From Cacajao melanocephalus (taxonomy: Eukaryota > Chordata > Mammalia > Primates > Pitheciidae), in contig CAUYLG010061926.1 in assembly GCA_963573385.1 (NCBI GenBank), forward strand, positions 124,001 through 188,000: a stretch of 64,000 bases of DNA, in the 5' to 3' direction. The position numbers and the translations under genes were made by a program. Below the pieces are notes generated by a model. It was not told where the DNA came from and did no database searches. It saw nothing but the letters and a program-made list of their open reading frames with translations. Below are positions 1 to 15,026 of the stretch, one piece after another; position 1 is the first letter of the stretch; the number at the start of each line of letters is the position of its first letter.

Positions 1-1239
1 CTGGTTAATATGAGAACTGTTCCGTTTCATTAGCGTCTCCCTGTTGATTTCCTTGAGGTGGAACTGATACATTGCCAGTTGCAAGCTCTGAGAGCTCTTT
101 CCTTTTAGGCAAAGCACGCATCCAAATTCTATTCTAAGGCACTGATGCCAACTAGGAAGAATAAAAAATGAAATAGTTTGATCATCCAGATAAACTGCAG
201 GATTCCATATACCCGGTAGCTTCTGAGAGATTAGCAAGTACTTGTTATGGACGTCATAAACTCTTGTACCTGAGGCCATGGTGGGTAAATTGTACAAGTA
301 AGGCCACAAAGCCCTGGCAGGGAGGGGTGTGGACTGAGGAGTAGAGAGGGAAAGAGGTTTGGCTGGTGAACTCAGGAAGGAGAGGACAGGGGAAGGAACC
401 GGGGTGGCAGTGGATCCAGGCGGCTTCGGTGAAGGTGTTGAGTTGGAGTATAAAATTTCCAACCTTTTAGGAAGGAGGGCTCTTGATTGTTGCAGTGGCT
501 AATTCAGCCGAGGTGGATAAATGATCAGTTAGGATGCTCTTCCTCTAAGTGAGAAACTGACAAACAGGGAGGCAGAGCACCTCTCACAGCAAGACCCAGA
601 GTGTACTTAAGGACTAGGTCTATTGGACATGGCTAGATCTAGGACATGACTCTGTTCACAAGGACCCAGGTTCTTTCTGTCTGTCTTTCTGCTATGATGT
701 CCTTGGCAGTGGCTTCATTCTCAACCTTGTTCTCCTCAAGGCTGTATGATGACTCCCAGAAAATATCGGGGCTGCATGCTTGCTTCCTTGCTCACCTCCC
801 TAGGGCAGGGGAAGGAGAGACTCTATCTTCATTCACAGGAGAAAAATTCATTTATCTGATTGGGCCAAATTGGTCAAGAAACAGAGAAAGAATCAAGCAC
901 GTATGAGACCTCGTGCCAGAATCCTTGTGCATCTTCTTTCCTGTCGAGTGGCAGCGTGGATGACATGCTGTAGGATGTGCCTGTGTGGCTCTCCCTGCAC
1001 CCACCAAGTTGTTCCAGCTATGAAGTGAACAAAGGCAACACCACTCATTTCCAGCAGGAAATGAGCCGCCAGGCCATTCCAGAGAGACTTGAAACTCCTG
1101 ATGGGGCATAAAGGGTTAAGTGAGTTTGAGGGCCTCCTTGTGAGGGGAAATAGAAGACAGTGAAAAGAATGGAAGATACCGGTTTAGTGGTAAGGAGGCC
1201 ACTTACTGAGTTGAATGCCATCCCAACTTTAAACTAGGT
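1..1239. other. unique sequence, nothing recognised
   Basis: I recognise no interspersed repeat, RNA gene or exon here. The part around 300-420 is purine- and G-rich. A short open frame near 646-906 has no domain, no conserved motif and no splice context, so I do not call it. Confidence 0.5.
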
Positions 1240-1472
1240 CAGCTTCTCAACCTCAGTACTGTGCTACTCTCAACTCGGAGCCAGATGTTTCCCCGTCGTG
1301 GTGGGCTGTCCATGATGGAGAAACACACTGAAGGATGTGTAGCAGCATCTCTGGTCTCCACCCGCTAGGTGCCATTAGCATCCTTCCTCTCCTCATGTGA
1401 CAACCAAAAACATCTCCAGAACATTGCCAATGTGCCCTGTTGAGATTTTTGTGCCCTCATTGAGAACCACTG
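1240..1472. mobile_element. hAT-type non-autonomous DNA transposon fossil
   Basis: The left end reads like a worn CAGTGGTTCTCAACC terminus and the right end is its complement, GAGAACCACTG, as in many hAT MITEs of mammals. The interior also matches a common mammalian hAT fossil with a block about an element ending in 'agcagcatc'. I cannot fix the subfamily name, and an 8-bp target duplication is not convincing at these ends. Confidence 0.6.
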
Positions 1473-1790
1473 CCTTAGAGTGAGGCAGGAACTCGAGTGG
1501 TCAGGAATGATGGGGTTGGTTAGATGCTTCTCTCTAAAATGTTGAGGAATTGACAAAGGTGGCTGACAGTGTGCACAGATTGCCTTATAGCTGCAGTACT
1601 AACTTTGCGCCCATGTGTGGGGAAACTTCCAAAGGAGGTTTTAGGATCAAGAAGCCATCTGATTAAAGCACTGACCAGGGCCAGTTTATGCAAGAAGGAG
1701 TGTAGGGATTGATTGAGAACTGTGTGGAATGTAACTAAATATCTAGGCACAAATGAAACCTGTATTGCGTGTGTATGATGATGATAATGC
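1473..1790. other. unique sequence, nothing recognised
   Basis: Neither strand shows a repeat or coding signal that I can support. Confidence 0.4.
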
Positions 1791-2040
1791 TGATGACAGG
1801 ACTACAAGTTGCTACATACCTGGTAAGTGCCAGGAACTGCGGCAAACACAGATTATACCCAGTTTATAATCCCACAACTACTCTGCAAGGTGACAGTTGC
1901 CCTCATTTTATCGATGAGGAATCTGAGGGTTAGACAGGCCCTGTGACCTACTCAAGCTTCTGCCACTAGTTGTGGTGGAGACAGGTTAAGCCCCAGTTCT
2001 GTCTAATTCCAAAGGCTGTGCTGTTTTCTCTATAACATAG
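1791..2040 (-). mobile_element. MIR SINE, antisense
   Basis: The order of blocks is that of a reverse-complemented MIR: 'gtgccaggaactg', a decayed 'ctcattt' block, then 'gatgaggaatctgagg', then a 'gttaagccccag' block. It is an old, well diverged copy of near full length. It sits beside a TGATGATGATAATG run on its left. Confidence 0.75.
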
Positions 2041-2269
2041 GTATGATCAGAATGTGGGGTGTGTGTTTCACATAAACTACTGTGAGTACTTAATTATCAT
2101 GTATTATATACACACATATCAAATATGTATATAGGTAGAGATGCTCTTGACATATAAGATCACGTGGTAATTCACACAACTTTATTAAATTCATAAAGCA
2201 ACAGATATTTACTATCAGAACCCCTGAAACCGTCATTTGCTAGGTGTTCAGAGTCCTGAGACCCCTTGA

Positions 2270-2704
<435 letters not shown>

Positions 2705-3062
2705 TGGCAAAGGCTCTTGAGAACTGAGATGAAGGTTCTCTAGAGCAGCTCCTTAAACTTTCAGGGACAAAGAAGTCATCTACTGTTTAAATAAGCAGAT
2801 TCGGAGTCAGAACCTAGGGTGAGGACTGGAATTCTGCATTCCTAATGAGCCCAGACTGATGCCACTGGTGCAGGTCATCCTTTGAGCAGCAGCAGTAGCA
2901 GAGAAACCGTATTCTTCTGAATGGTTCTCTATACAGCAAGTCCATTGAGAAAGGAACTAGCCATAGAGAAGCTACCAGACACAGGAGGGCCAAAGTACAA
3001 AGATGAGCAGTGGAGAGGCAGGGAGAAAAGACAAGTAGGACCTTCCCCATCTGATAAACTAT
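2705..3062. other. unique sequence, nothing recognised
   Basis: Spacer between an Alu and a GA microsatellite. It contains a few CAG/CAGCAG triplets near 2885-2900 but nothing that I can classify. Confidence 0.4.
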
Positions 3063-3070
3063 GAGAGAGC

Positions 3071-3103
<33 letters not shown>

Positions 3104-3104
3104 C
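3063..3104. repeat. (GA)n microsatellite
   Basis: About 40 bases of GA repeat, interrupted by two or three GAGC variants at the ends. The strand is almost entirely purine. A length-polymorphic site is likely. Confidence 0.95.
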
Positions 3105-3782
3105 ACAGTGTGGCTTGAAAAATTAGAGAACAAGGGTTTCGAAGGAGTTTGTAAAATTACGACTTCATACAGCAGGTAGTAAACTTATGGAGCTCATCAT
3201 CCCTAAGTAAAGATTAAAAATATAGTTAGAAAAATGCTGTAAATAAAATAGTAAATTACATCCTTGCAGTAGGTTACCAAGGGAAGGGAGGCTATGTTGG
3301 AACGCCTCCTAACTTTGAGGTCGACACACATGTAAGCTCTGTGCTCACAGTTTCTAAACCAAAAATGGGGATTATGATTCAGCAAAGGATTCTTTTTGTT
3401 GTTGTTCCCGTCTCTGTCTCTGGGTGTGAGAGGTACTGGAGAATGCAATATGAATGCTAGGATATTAGCATTTCTAAGACCTTTGGATGGTTTCTGAGAA
3501 CAAAATGTTAACCATTGAAGCCAGTGTTGAACCAGGAGTATTGTGCTGTCTGTGGACAGTTTTTCAGATGCTACATTGGGCCAAATTCCCAGGTTATTCC
3601 AGTAGTACAGGGTGTGCGGAATAAAGACTGGATGTGTTGTTCTGTGCTTTGGAGCTAGAGGGTCTGGACCTCAACCCCTTTATGCCAACTCTATTTATTC
3701 CGCTACATTTGCTCCTCTTCCCTTACTTCCTAAGGTGGCTTTAGGATGTGTCTTTAAATATTTCCTTCATTACCTTTCCTAA
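3105..3782. other. unique sequence, nothing recognised
   Basis: AT-richer spacer. No repeat or coding feature is supported. Confidence 0.4.
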
Positions 3783-6727
<2,945 letters not shown>

Positions 6728-6850
6728 GACAGAGTCAAACCCAAGTGCCAGCTCTCCCCATGCTGTGTGGCCTTGGGAGTGGGTCATCACATTGTGTGTC
6801 AAGTGGGGAGAATAACGTCCTCTGCACCAGGTGGCCGCAGGGATGGAGAC
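6728..6850 (+). mobile_element. MIR SINE fragment, sense
   Basis: The core 'ctgtgtggccttggg' followed by 'gtgtcaagtggggagaata' fits the MIR order: the tRNA-unrelated core, then the 'tctgtaaaatggggataat' block. The copy is old, and GC drift makes the ends uncertain. Confidence 0.6.
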
Positions 6851-7316
6851 CAAGTGTGCCCAGCACCTGCAGTAGCCTGGGCTGGGATGAGGGTGAGTGA
6901 TAGCCATGGGCAGAGGTGGTCCTGGACTCTCTGCCATTCTTTCAGGAGAGAAGCCAGCCCCAGGGAGAATGGGAAGTTTGCCCTGGGTCGCTAGGGTTCC
7001 TAAGTGGTAGCCCTGAGATTAACCCCCTCCCCCAACCCCTGCTCCTCTCATAGCAGGCTGGGCTCCTCACCCGGACGGACTCTGGCCCCCCTCCATCCAG
7101 GCTGCCCCAGTGGCAGTGGCCCTCAGGCGGCTCTGAGGTGCAGGGTTGAGCCTGGGCTTTCCGTGGCGTCCTCCGTTTTTCGGAGCAGAGGGCATGCCAA
7201 GGCTTGTTTGCCTCCGTCTTGAGTGTTGCCCAGGTCACAGGGAGGAGTTGCTAAGCAGTGAGGGAGCCTCCCTGGGCTGCAGGAGCAAGAAGGGGTGCGG
7301 CTGCCGCAGGAAGAGC
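6851..7316. other. GC-rich unique segment
   Basis: About 60 percent GC with roughly ten CpGs between 7060 and 7310, more than the surroundings but far below a CpG island. It leads directly into the polypurine tract. Several overlapping frames on both strands here are a by-product of low stop density in GC-rich DNA. Confidence 0.5.
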
Positions 7317-7404
7317 AGAGGAGGAGGAGGAGGAGGAGGGGGAGGATGGGGGAGGAGGGGGAGGAGGGGAAGAGGGGGAGGAAAGGGAGGGGGAGGGGAG
7401 GAGG
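7317..7404 (+). repeat. (GGA)n-type polypurine tract
   Basis: Eighty-eight bases of purine on the + strand, broken only by one T at 7347. The tract is built of GGA, GGGGA and GAGGG units. Such tracts can form triplex (H-DNA) or G-rich structures, which is general knowledge and not shown here. Predicted Gly/Arg or Pro/Ser-rich peptides across it are artefacts of the repeat. Confidence 0.93.
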
Positions 7405-7497
7405 TAGTAGTACAGCTCGGGTGTGGCTGAGCCCCTCGCCCCTCGCAGCTCCCCTTCTGGAGGGGTGGCAGAGTTACAGGAGTCTTCAAAATGGAGG

Positions 7498-7723
7498 CGA
7501 CAGTGGGAGCTAAGCAATGAGAACGCGTGGACACAAAGAGGGGAGCAACACACACCGGGGCCTACTCGGGGGTGAAGGGTGGGAGGAGGGAGAGGATCAG
7601 GAAAAATATCATGTACTGGGCTTAGTACCCCAGTGATGAAATAATCTGTACAATTCCCCTGACATGAGCTCACCTGTGTAACAAACCTGCACATGTACCC
7701 TGGACCCAAAATAAGAGTTGAAA
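7498..7723 (+). mobile_element. L1 3' end, primate-type, 5'-truncated
   Basis: The L1PA/L1PB 3' end is clear: 'gtgggagctaagcaatgag', 'ggggcctact', 'gatgaaataatctgtac', 'aacctgcacatgtaccc' and a terminal AATAAGAGTT. The insertion keeps only about 220 bases of the 6-kb element. The expected A-tail is degraded into an A/C-rich stretch. Confidence 0.93.
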
Positions 7724-7760
7724 CCACCGCCATCACAAAACAAAACAGAAATAATGCCCC

Positions 7761-7820
7761 AACTCATTCCATAAATAACTCCATTACTTATTACTTACGG
7801 AGTTATTTATGGAATGATTT
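7761..7820. repeat. perfect 19-bp inverted repeat with 16-bp loop
   Basis: The arm at 7764-7782, TCATTCCATAAATAACTCC, is exactly complementary to 7799-7817. With one mismatch the pairing extends to 22 bases. It lies just after the L1 3' end and just before an Alu. It could be a tiny MITE, part of a longer DNA-element palindrome, or a stem made by template switching. Confidence 0.93.
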
Positions 7821-7880
7821 GTGATCCCTGCGGCCATCACAAGCACAATTTCAAATGCTCAATAGGAAAATTACCCCTAA

Positions 7881-8260
<380 letters not shown>

Positions 8261-9219
8261 CACCTCTGTGGTTTCTTCCAAGAACATGCCTCCTGGAGAG
8301 AAAGCCAGTCAAAATTAGATGGAGGAATGCAGAAAAAAAAAAAAAAGGATAAGGCAGCTCATGAAATAGAGTCTTTAAAACTAAGCATTGAGTTTCTCTG
8401 AGTACTTTCTGTCCTGAAAACTCAAATTATTTATATCTCCCTTTAATAGGAAAGGAAAGTAAAAGGTATAGCTAGTCTCTCCCAGTGTGGGTAAAGTCAC
8501 ATCTTAAAATAAGGATCTTATGACTTTCATTTACCCAAACGAGTGTTTCTAGCTCTAGATTCTGTGATTAACAGGAGTTTTTTTTTTTTTTTTGTCTAAT
8601 ATGTATACAAATTTTTCAGTCTCCTCAGAATTAGAACATCAATTTTTGATTTCCTTATTTTACTGTAAGATAACATAAGGTTGGCGTGAACAGGAGGTAA
8701 ATTTAGTGCTGAAATGAATAACTGGCCTGGGATCAGAGAAGATGAAGGGTAGAGTGGTCATTTTGGGTAGATGAGTGCAGCCAGAGGTGATGGGTGCTGG
8801 GTATTTTTAAGTAGTGTTTGACATTTGGAACTTTGGGCAAGTCTGGTTGCTGTGGCAGTATTGAGTCAGCCACAGTGAGTCAGGAGGAAGTCACCTTTGG
8901 TGCCACCACCATCGCCAGCAAGACGTTCTTCTTTCTCAGGTGAGTTTCACTTGATTTGTCACTTGCTATAATCCATGGGGGAGCCAGAGGAGGAGGGCTC
9001 ATTTTGTTGGCTGACTGGTTTTTCAGTGACCATGTTGGAGATATGGCCATAATAGCCTTGGAACAAGAGTTATAAGACTAGGTTCCGATTTGGACCTACG
9101 GTTAGGGAGACAATATACTTTATCTTTCAAAGACACTCTTGAGAGTCAAAGGAAGCCCCTTAACAGTTACTACGGAAGAATATATGGAAACAGGGACTGC
9201 CCTGGGCAAAGTGATACAT
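8261..9219. other. unique sequence with poly-T runs
   Basis: Unique apart from A- and T-runs near 8332-8346 and 8578-8594. It holds the AP-1/donor segment listed separately. Confidence 0.45.
8862..8882. promoter_or_regulatory. two AP-1 palindromes 14 bp apart
   Basis: TGAGTCA occurs at 8862-8868 and again at 8876-8882. The first is followed by GC (a NF-E2/MARE-like extension) and the second by GGAGGAAG, an ETS-like neighbour. Paired sites like this are typical of AP-1 enhancers. That this one is active is inference. Confidence 0.4.
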
Positions 9220-9345
9220 AGAGTTACCCCACATTAGTCTTGGGTAAGTCACTTAACCTCTTTGACTCAATTTCATTAATTTTGAAAAAAAAAGATCCTG
9301 TCCTGTCTATCTCAAAGGCTTTGAGGCTCACACAAAATAAATGGA
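9220..9345 (+). mobile_element. MIR SINE fragment, sense
   Basis: 'gggtaagtcacttaacctct' followed by a decayed 'tcatctgtaaaatgg' block is the MIR core. The 5' tRNA-like half is not recognisable. Confidence 0.7.
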
Positions 9346-10924
9346 GAAGTCGTTTCAAAAACAAGTGACCACTTCACAAATTTACAGATAATTTCTCAAT
9401 GTCCGGAATGGAGCTTAACGGCTTAGGACTCCTTTATAGTGCTGAACCTGCTAATAAGCTCTAAGAGTTCCTACTTTTGATTACAGAGAAACTGTTCATT
9501 GTCATTTGCATAATCCTTGTACCCCTGTGGAGCCAATATCATTAGTGGATTTATCTTTTGGTGTAAGGAAGAGGTATAATGTCTACTACCCAGTGGTGGA
9601 GTTATACAATATCCTCATTTTCCACATCTGGTCAGAGAATGAGGAAAAGAAGTTTTCTTACTAGTGTTTTGAGACGCCTAATCATGGTCACAAGAATTAG
9701 CATCAGAAAGCCAAGGAATGGCATCAAGTTTGAGGTTTTCGTGTGGTTTTTAGAACATTTACAGAATCACTGGCTATCCAAGCTCATCTGTCTCTGCTTA
9801 TAACTATTTTGGTGGTCTCTAAGTGACAATAATCAAAATTTCACTGGTTTTGTGCCATATAATTTCTTCGTAACACAAAGCCTAAATATATTCCTCTTGG
9901 CTTCCTTGGAAGACTGTTGCTGTAAGTGTGGGCTATGACAATCTCCCTCACATAGTATTGGGGGGTCTCTCTTGGAGTATCCATGGCCCCCCAGAGCCTG
10001 ATTAATTCACTGCTGCAAATGCTGACCTTGACTCAGATATACAAGCTGAAGGTTTAAGGTCAAACAACAAAAAATATTAGGAAACTTGTTATAATTACAT
10101 GGTGGGAGCATAGTGTGCTGGGAGCCAAATGTTGATTAATGTTAATTTTAGGGTAAACAGAGGGAGAGAAAGGAAAAGCAAGTGGACTCCAAAGCTAAAA
10201 ATATTCTTGAGCTGAGACTCAGCACTGATGGGTGTACAATCTGATAATTACTCCCGAATGGTGATTACCTGTTCTTACATAATTAACCTTGAGGCTCATC
10301 TGGACTGCCGGATCTTCTTTCCTGGAACGTACCAGTCACTGTGATTCACAGACCACTGAACTAAATCCAGAAATGCCTGCGTGCTTGGTGACTCCACGCT
10401 GCTGGTTCAGAACAAGGGCCTTCTCTTTCTGGAATATAGGAGAGATGTTGTTCACTAGAGACTAAATCTCTTCGGAAGGTAATAAAGGCAGCAAAGTTGT
10501 AGATACTTGGCTGTGACGAGGGTGATGTGATTTAGACAGGCGACACAGAGGAACTTACAGCTTCACTTAATTAAGGCCACTTGAAGAGCCTTCCCATTCT
10601 AGAGTCCTCTCTGTCTCACTTGGGAAAGCTTGGACAAGAAAATGGAAAGCAGGCCTTCAGGGTCTGGCACTGATTGGTACAAGCTGTATCCAAAATAAAG
10701 AGAAAGTGAGAGACCCAGGGAGGCAGAAGAAGGCTCTTTAAGCCTGTGGATGTGAAATGAAATGTAATACTTTAAACTAGAAATGGGTTGAAATGAAATG
10801 GAGATGAAGGGTGGGGAGGTGAGAGAATATTGTGCTGTTTTCTCTTTTAGAGACCTTCTGAGACTTGGCAGGACTACAGTCAATCATAGCAAAGTGATTT
10901 AATTCCTTTTCTAGAGCAGATATG
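9346..10924. other. unique sequence, nothing recognised
   Basis: About 1.6 kb without a repeat I can name. A frame near 10599-10883 on the - strand has no domain or splice support. Confidence 0.4.
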
Positions 10925-11451
10925 TTGGTTGCTTCCCAGTGGCTATCCTCCCTCTCATCCTTGGAACAGAACCCTGGCTTTACTTGGAGAATCTGCCTTC
11001 CTCCATGCTGCTGTGTGACTGGTCATTCCGTGTCCTTTCCAGCCACTGGTTTAGGCAAGAGCCTGTGGTGCAGTTTTGCCCAGTGACATGTGAAGGAGTG
11101 TTTGCGGGAGCATAGGGGCACCTGGGAAAGTATTTTGCTTATAAGAAGAGATTACTAGGAAGACGAAGGAGGCAGCTTCAGCCTCTTCTGCTGGTTGTAG
11201 GTGTTTGTAAGTGGGGCTGGAGGCTATTCCACGAAATGAGCTAGCTTCAGTAGAAGCCAAACTGTTGAGTGGGGGGCAGAGCTGAAAGACAGGAGCTTTG
11301 CTCACTTAGGATATCTAGAAGCCCATGGATTAACTAACCTTGGAGCTGTCCTGCCTTGGAACTTCTGACCAGATGATTAAATCCTTTGTAGCTTGTAGCA
11401 GTCGAGTCAGGGTTCTGTTACTATCATCTGAAAACATCCTAACTGATACAG
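10925..11451 (+). mobile_element. possible old LTR
   Basis: The right end, with 'gttctgttac' then 'catcctaactgataca', resembles the end of old MaLR/ERVL-type LTRs. The left part is not secure, so both the start and the class are tentative. Confidence 0.3.
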
Positions 11452-11577
11452 TATGTTCCTAGGCAAGTTATATCAGTTTCTGTCTATACGAGGAGCCTCA
11501 CATCCTTAGGAGGGAGTCTTCTGAACCCTCCAGTGGACAATGCACAAGGTGAGTAATAACAACTATAATATTGAGAT

Positions 11578-11743
11578 CAGGCATGGTGGTTCATGCCTGC
11601 AACCCCAGTACTTTGGGAAGCTGAGGTGGGAGGATTGCTTAATGCTAGGAGTTCAAGGTTACAGTGAGCTCTGATCATGCCAGTGGTCTCCAGCCTAGAA
11701 GACAGAGCAAGATCCCATCTCTAAATTGAAAAAAAAAAAAAAA
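11578..11743 (+). mobile_element. short Alu-like element (one-arm or deleted Alu)
   Basis: It begins like an Alu ('ggcatggtggttcatgcctg'), but after 'aggagttcaagg' it passes straight to the 'cagtgagctctgatc' and 'ccagcctagaagacagagc' blocks and a 15-A tail. At about 165 bases it is either an Alu with an internal deletion or an old free left monomer (FLAM-like). Confidence 0.85.
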
Positions 11744-11764
11744 CTGTGATAGTAATTTACACTT

Positions 11765-11950
11765 GTTTAGGTTACGTACTTTCTGAAATACTTTTACATT
11801 GATCCTTCATAACATCTCTGGGATGCAGGCAAGAGGAACATTGTTAGTCTTATTTTCAAGGTCAGAAAACTAACACAAAGAGACAAAATGAGTTCTCTGA
11901 CATGTCTAAGGACATATTGATGGCAGAGCTAGGGTAAAACCTGAGTCTGG
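11765..11950 (-). mobile_element. MIR SINE, antisense
   Basis: Antisense MIR block order: a 'ttcataacatctctgggatg' block, then 'gtcagaaaactaacacaaag', then 'ggcagagctagggt'. Old and diverged. Confidence 0.65.
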
Positions 11951-11999
11951 GAGAGAGAAATATTTTGACAGTGAAAAAAGTAAATGTAGGAAAAGATTT

Positions 12000-12212
12000 A
12001 AAAGCATGGACTTTGGAGGTTGCCAGAACTGGGTTTAAACTCCTGCCCTACCTCTTGTTAACACTGGGGTCTTAAGACAAGTCACTTAAATCTCTTAGAA
12101 CTTCCTAACCTGCAAAACAATAATTATAAAACCCATATCACCAGGACATTTTAAGAAATATAAGAAAAAAAACTTATTTCAAGTACTGAATTCAGTGCTT
12201 GGCATATAACAC
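12000..12212 (+). mobile_element. MIR SINE, sense
   Basis: 'gcatggactttggag', 'actgggtttaaactcctgcc', 'aagtcacttaaatctct' and a terminal 'cagtgcttggcatat' give nearly the whole MIR order. It faces the MIR just upstream, which lies in the opposite orientation. Confidence 0.8.
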
Positions 12213-13044
12213 ACTTCCCTCTCCTGAGTACTACTCACCTCTTATGAAAGAAACTGTGGTGACCCTGATCTTGAAGCTTTTAAAAGATGAAATGGGCAAC
12301 CAGGAGTCCCAAGCAAGGCAAAGAACTAGTTAGAACTAATTCTTTCTAGAAATCCTTCAAAATGCGTGAGAAGACAAGATAAAACAGAGGATCAACACTG
12401 AAACTATTTCTGGCCAGTTGATGAAAGCAAGTGACAGAAAACAGGATGCTGCATAATGGAGACAGGGCTGGATAATTTATGTGGGAATGAAAATAAGGCC
12501 ATAAAAACAGACCAGGAAGGAGCTGGCAATGTACAAGTATGGAAGAAAAGGGGCGTGGGGCCATAGTGGTACGCAAGCTAAACGTTAGTCAGTTGTGCTT
12601 TGCTCTTATTAAGAAAAAGGCGGTCGCGGCCTTGGAACTCGTAAACACATAACCCAACATGCGGGAACGCAAACTTATCCTCCCATCCCGTCCGGCCTCT
12701 GCCAGGCCTCTCTTAGAGCTCTACGTTCTTTGTGGCCCAGGCTGTTAAGTGGGATGAAATGACCAAGAAGGGGACTGAAAAAAAACCCAGGGAAGGCGAA
12801 TGGAAATGGTTAAAGGGCTTTAAAGCAGGGCCGAAGAAACTGCAATGATTTCTCTTATGGAAATGAGAGCAGGCAGGGAACCCACTGATTTCCACACATG
12901 AAGGGGTGCAGAGGGCAAAATGGCCTTCCACCCTTCTGTAGCCTCCGCACCTGAAACTTTTTTGAGTGTTGACTTGGTGCTCAGAGGAATGCTCACTGGA
13001 ACATTGGGATTTCAGATTTTCCGGTTTGGGGTGGTGCTCAGTCT
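12213..13044. other. unique sequence with a small CpG cluster
   Basis: No transposon is named. Between 12618 and 12697 there are eight CpGs in about 80 bases, including a GTCGCGG core, in otherwise CpG-poor DNA. The remainder is unremarkable. Confidence 0.45.
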
Positions 13045-13115
13045 GTGGTGCCTGTTAGTACTTACACAGAGCTTGGGACATAGGAATAAGTCAATAAATA
13101 TTAGTTACGATTACT
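13045..13115 (+). mobile_element. MIR/L2 3'-end fragment
   Basis: 'gcttgggacataggaataag' followed by 'tcaataaatatta' is the shared 3' tail of MIR and L2. It is too short to separate the two. Confidence 0.5.
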
Positions 13116-15016
13116 GAGTAGGCAGAGGGTACCAACTTATTCCTTCAAACCCCTTAGTCTTGGACTAGCCTTGCTGTGTTCATTCCCAGCTCTAGTGGTG
13201 GTGTTAGCTCACTGTGCTCCCCACCCAAGCTTTTTTCCATGTTTACTTCTACTTCCTCCCACCTGCGGCCCACCTGAAGAGGGAGAAGGGGCAGTTGCTG
13301 GGGTCATGTGGCCCTGACTCTGCCCTGTTCACAAGGTGGAAGATGTACACTCCTCTGACCCCGAGCTGGGCTGCTCATATTCCATCTCTCCTCTCCTTAC
13401 TCTCTTTGAGGAATTTCAACTAAGGGACACAAGAGACCAGGACTCAATTAGTGGTGGTGTCTAAAGTTGGGATGTCGTATACACATGGTGACGGAGGCCT
13501 TCTTGTTAAGACTGGCCATGTAAACCAAGCTGGTTTCCAGAAAGGAGACAGTGAAACAGAGGGGAGTGCTCCCTGCCTGGCAAGCTCCCCAGTCTCCCGA
13601 GGCCTGGCTGCACTTTTTGCAAATTCTCTGTAAGAAACCCCTTTGTGATTTGAGCTGCTCTAAGCTGCTTAGTTCCTTGAAACCAAGTGACCCCTATCCA
13701 GGACACTGGCCCACCGTCTCCTCTGTCAAGCCTGAGAAGCCACTCAGTAATGTCGATGATGATGACAATGATGATGACAAGAAGGAAGGGAGGGGGACAA
13801 GATGAAAAATCTGTTTTAGTGTCTACATGCTTCTTAGATACTGCTGTGTTCTTCTGAAGCCATCTAAGAGGGCGAGGGGTGTTTGTTGGTTTTGTTTTGT
13901 TTTGCTTTGCTTTCATCACTGCCCTGCCTTAGCTGTGGGTCCAGAGAAGACGCACACTTGGTGAGTTCTTTGTTTTCTTGGATAACAGGAGAAGTTCAGC
14001 TCCAGCTCCTACTAACTTCTCTGGGTCTACCCCTTACTCCTTTGTCCTTTTCTTCTTTAATGTCTTTTACCCAGACCCTTGGCTACCTAGCATCCATCAT
14101 TCAGCTGAACCCTGGGTCCTTCAGGCTAACACTTCTTTAGTTAACAGTTCTACTAATTAACATAATTAAGTCACCTTTTATGTTTCCTTAAAAAGTGAAG
14201 TTTGCATCTTTTTTTTCCGGAGAGTTGGTTCTAAAGTCAGTATGTGAGGCGAAGAGTGAAAGCGTCTTATCCTAAAGTAGACGGCAGTATATGTGGTTTG
14301 TGTACATAAACCTGTGCAGTAATACTCGAGTATACAGGATTAATAATACATGCCGTAATGTGGATTGTCTGATAAAGACTTTTATACAAAATAAATTTCC
14401 TGCTTCCTCTCTCGCTTCACCTCTCCTTTTGCTGAGCGCACATAGTTTAATGCACAGGACAAGCCCTGTGCTGCACTGAAATACTCGTTCTTTTCTGACC
14501 TCAGGGGCTCTCAGTGTGGGAGAGGGCACGTGTCATCTCTGGTCTGTTGAAGACGTTCGTATGGTGCCCCTGTCTCTGTGCACACTTTCCTTGCAGATGC
14601 TTCTGCAGCCCTGCAGGCAAAATACCCATCTGACACCTAATCAGGAAACTAAAAGGAAAAATGAGGAGCTGGGAAAGATGCTAAACAGACAGTTGTCCAC
14701 CAGGGATGGCTACTGTTGGCTTCCCTGGCACAGACAGACTATGAACAGTCAGGGGAAGGGAAGCCAAGTGGAAGGGCCACGTGGGGCTCTCCATCCCTGG
14801 ATCATTGTTCCTGATGCCTCCCTTTAAGGGTCAGATGTTAAATGGAGACAGCTGGAGCCTCTGATTTTCACCGAGTGTGGCTAAGTTTCATATTGAAAAC
14901 TGGCAATTCCTCTGAAAACTTAAATTGCCCTTCAGATATTGGTAATGCCACCCCCAGGAATAAGAATACTCTCGTGCCCCCAGAGAGCAGGCTGTCTATC
15001 TGTGTGTTTCGTTAAA
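13116..15016. other. unique sequence, nothing recognised
   Basis: About 1.9 kb. Minor low-complexity items are GATGATGA-type triplets near 13755-13780 and T-rich runs near 13885 and 14205. The frames here have no supporting features. Confidence 0.4.
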
Positions 15017-15026
15017 TTTCGAATTT

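Noticed and set aside
6851..7316. Possible CpG-island promoter
   Set aside because: CpG count is raised but far too low for an island, and no initiator or TATA context stands out.
7251..7736. 161-codon - strand frame with Pro/Ser-rich peptide
   Set aside because: It spans the polypurine tract and part of the L1 3' end. The peptide is only the translation of (TCC)n.
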